The notes under the pieces are model-generated. The model was not told where the DNA came from and did no database searches. It saw nothing but the letters and a program-made list of their open reading frames with translations. 64,000 nt of DNA from Xanthomonas sacchari (lineage in GTDB: Bacteria > Pseudomonadota > Gammaproteobacteria > Xanthomonadales > Xanthomonadaceae), in assembly GCF_040529065.1 (NCBI RefSeq), contig NZ_CP132343.1, forward strand, positions 4,667,001 through 4,731,000, given 5' to 3'. A program made the translations under genes and the position numbers. How positions within the stretch are numbered: position 1 is the stretch's first letter; every line of letters starts with the position of its first letter. Shown here piece by piece: positions 61,008 through 64,000 of the stretch.

Positions 61008-61592
61008 CTATTGCGTGGCGTCGGCCTCGGCAGGCGAGGCGCTGTGCACGTCCGCCGCAGGCACCGGCGGCGCCTCGACCGCCATCCCGTCCGCCTCCCC
61101 GTCGTCGTCACTGTCGGCGTCCTGCCCGAGCGCATCGAGCAGCGGGATCGCTTCACCCGCATCCGGCAAGACCTGCAAGGTGGTGTAGTGCCACTCACCC
61201 GCATGGCGCTCGGCTTCGATGTACAGGGTGCCGTTGGCGCGCGTGCCGTGCAACGACACGCTCAGCTCGGCATTGCCACTGCCGCCACCGCTGCTGTTGA
61301 AGCTGCCGCTGGGCATGATGCCGTCCTTGATCGGCGCGCCCAGCGCGGCCGCCACGCGCGGATCGCGTTGCGCGGCCATCACGCCGACCCGGTACGGCTC
61401 GGAGGACTTGGTGACGCGCGCGATGCCGAGCACGAACATCGCGATCGACGCCAGCAGCAGGGCGCCGAGCACCAGCACGATCAGCGGCACCGCCCATTTC
61501 CAGTGCCGCGCCCACCAGCCGCGCTTGGCCGGCGGCTGCGCCGTCGCGGAGGTGGAATCGGGCGTCCCGGGCAGCGGCGGCGGACTCGACAT
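61008..61592 (-). CDS. Coa1/Tim21-like membrane protein
   Basis: 194 residues from the ATG at 61590-61592. A short basic N-terminus (AKRGWWARHWKWAVPLIVLV) precedes one transmembrane helix (about residues 34-57). The domain behind it (SEPYRVGVMAAQRDPRVAAA, LGAPIKDG, GTLYIEAERHAGEWHYTTLQ) fits the Coa1/Tim21-type family that includes cytochrome oxidase assembly factor 1 relatives. The C-terminus is acidic and disordered. A role in oxidase assembly is inferred from the family only. Confidence 0.72.
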   Translation of the reverse strand: MSSPPPLPGTPDSTSATAQPPAKRGWWARHWKWAVPLIVLVLGALLLASIAMFVLGIARVTKSSEPYRVGVMAAQRDPRVAAALGAPIKDGIMPSGSFNSSGGGSGNAELSVSLHGTRANGTLYIEAERHAGEWHYTTLQVLPDAGEAIPLLDALGQDADSDDDGEADGMAVEAPPVPAADVHSASPAEADATQ

Positions 61593-61644
61593 GGCGTCAC
61601 TCCTTGTCATGCGGAAGCGGAGAGAGGGAAGCGCGGCGGTGCGC

Positions 61645-64000
<2,356 letters not shown>

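Overview
The window is GC-rich chromosomal DNA that looks like Xanthomonas or a close relative. The strongest pointers are the linkage of ilvD to an integron (the known xanthomonad integron locus), short REP-type repeats that keep recurring between genes, and the general gene content (periplasmic KatB catalase next to an ankyrin protein, a DUF885 and an S9 peptidase, a PepSY-flavoreductase fusion). I cannot fix the species by eye. No rRNA, tRNA or CRISPR array was seen.

Layout. 1-5.1 kb: the start of a secreted beta-helix protein (cut by the left edge), a methyltransferase, a gamma-carbonic anhydrase, an Lrp-type regulator divergent from a small hydrolase, and a DUF2167 membrane protein. 5.3-12.3 kb: a tightly overlapping six-gene membrane operon (RDD, SpoIIM-like, DUF4129, DUF4350, MoxR ATPase, DUF58), interrupted only by a near-perfect 155-bp palindromic element between moxR and the DUF58 gene. 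12.4-13.1 kb: a decayed integron start (N-terminal intI remnant, attI-like region, one cassette gene, one degenerate attC). 13.4-17.3 kb: minus-strand genes for a zinc-ribbon protein, a glutathionylspermidine-synthase-like ligase, a YgiB lipoprotein and a Tat-exported GH5 glycosidase. 17.6-19.4 kb: ilvD.

19.4-27.3 kb: the main chromosomal integron: a second broken intI remnant, an attI region homologous to the one at 12.5 kb, and about 14 gene cassettes, nearly all in the same orientation and separated by attC sites of about 55-95 bp. Cassette DNA is visibly less GC-rich than the backbone. The products include an OmpA-like protein, a DUF4272 lipoprotein, a DUF7010-like membrane protein, a possible L7/L12-fold protein and many orphans. 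The integrase is dead in both copies, so the array can only move if an integrase acts in trans.

27.4-33.4 kb: a variable region of small orphan, secreted and decaying genes: a GT51-like transglycosylase remnant without its catalytic N-terminal half, DUF1161, a cyclic-phosphate-processing receiver, DUF2695, a gene interrupted by an in-frame TGA, and a VOC gene. Two decayed partial copies of genes from this same region lie at 31.0-31.35 kb.

33.6-64 kb: ordinary backbone: AI-2E-type transporter, Tat-exported phosphoesterase, MHS-type transporter, YfcE phosphodiesterase, a zinc-ribbon SDR fusion, ankyrin-KatB pair, DinG helicase, AroE, a PD40 protein, a PepSY-flavodoxin-FNR iron reductase with a Fur-box candidate, a DNA/RNA endonuclease, a LysR regulator divergent from an epimerase, HemB of the zinc-free type, lipoproteins, a DUF885 protein, a Coa1-like protein and a dipeptidyl-peptidase-IV-type S9 peptidase.
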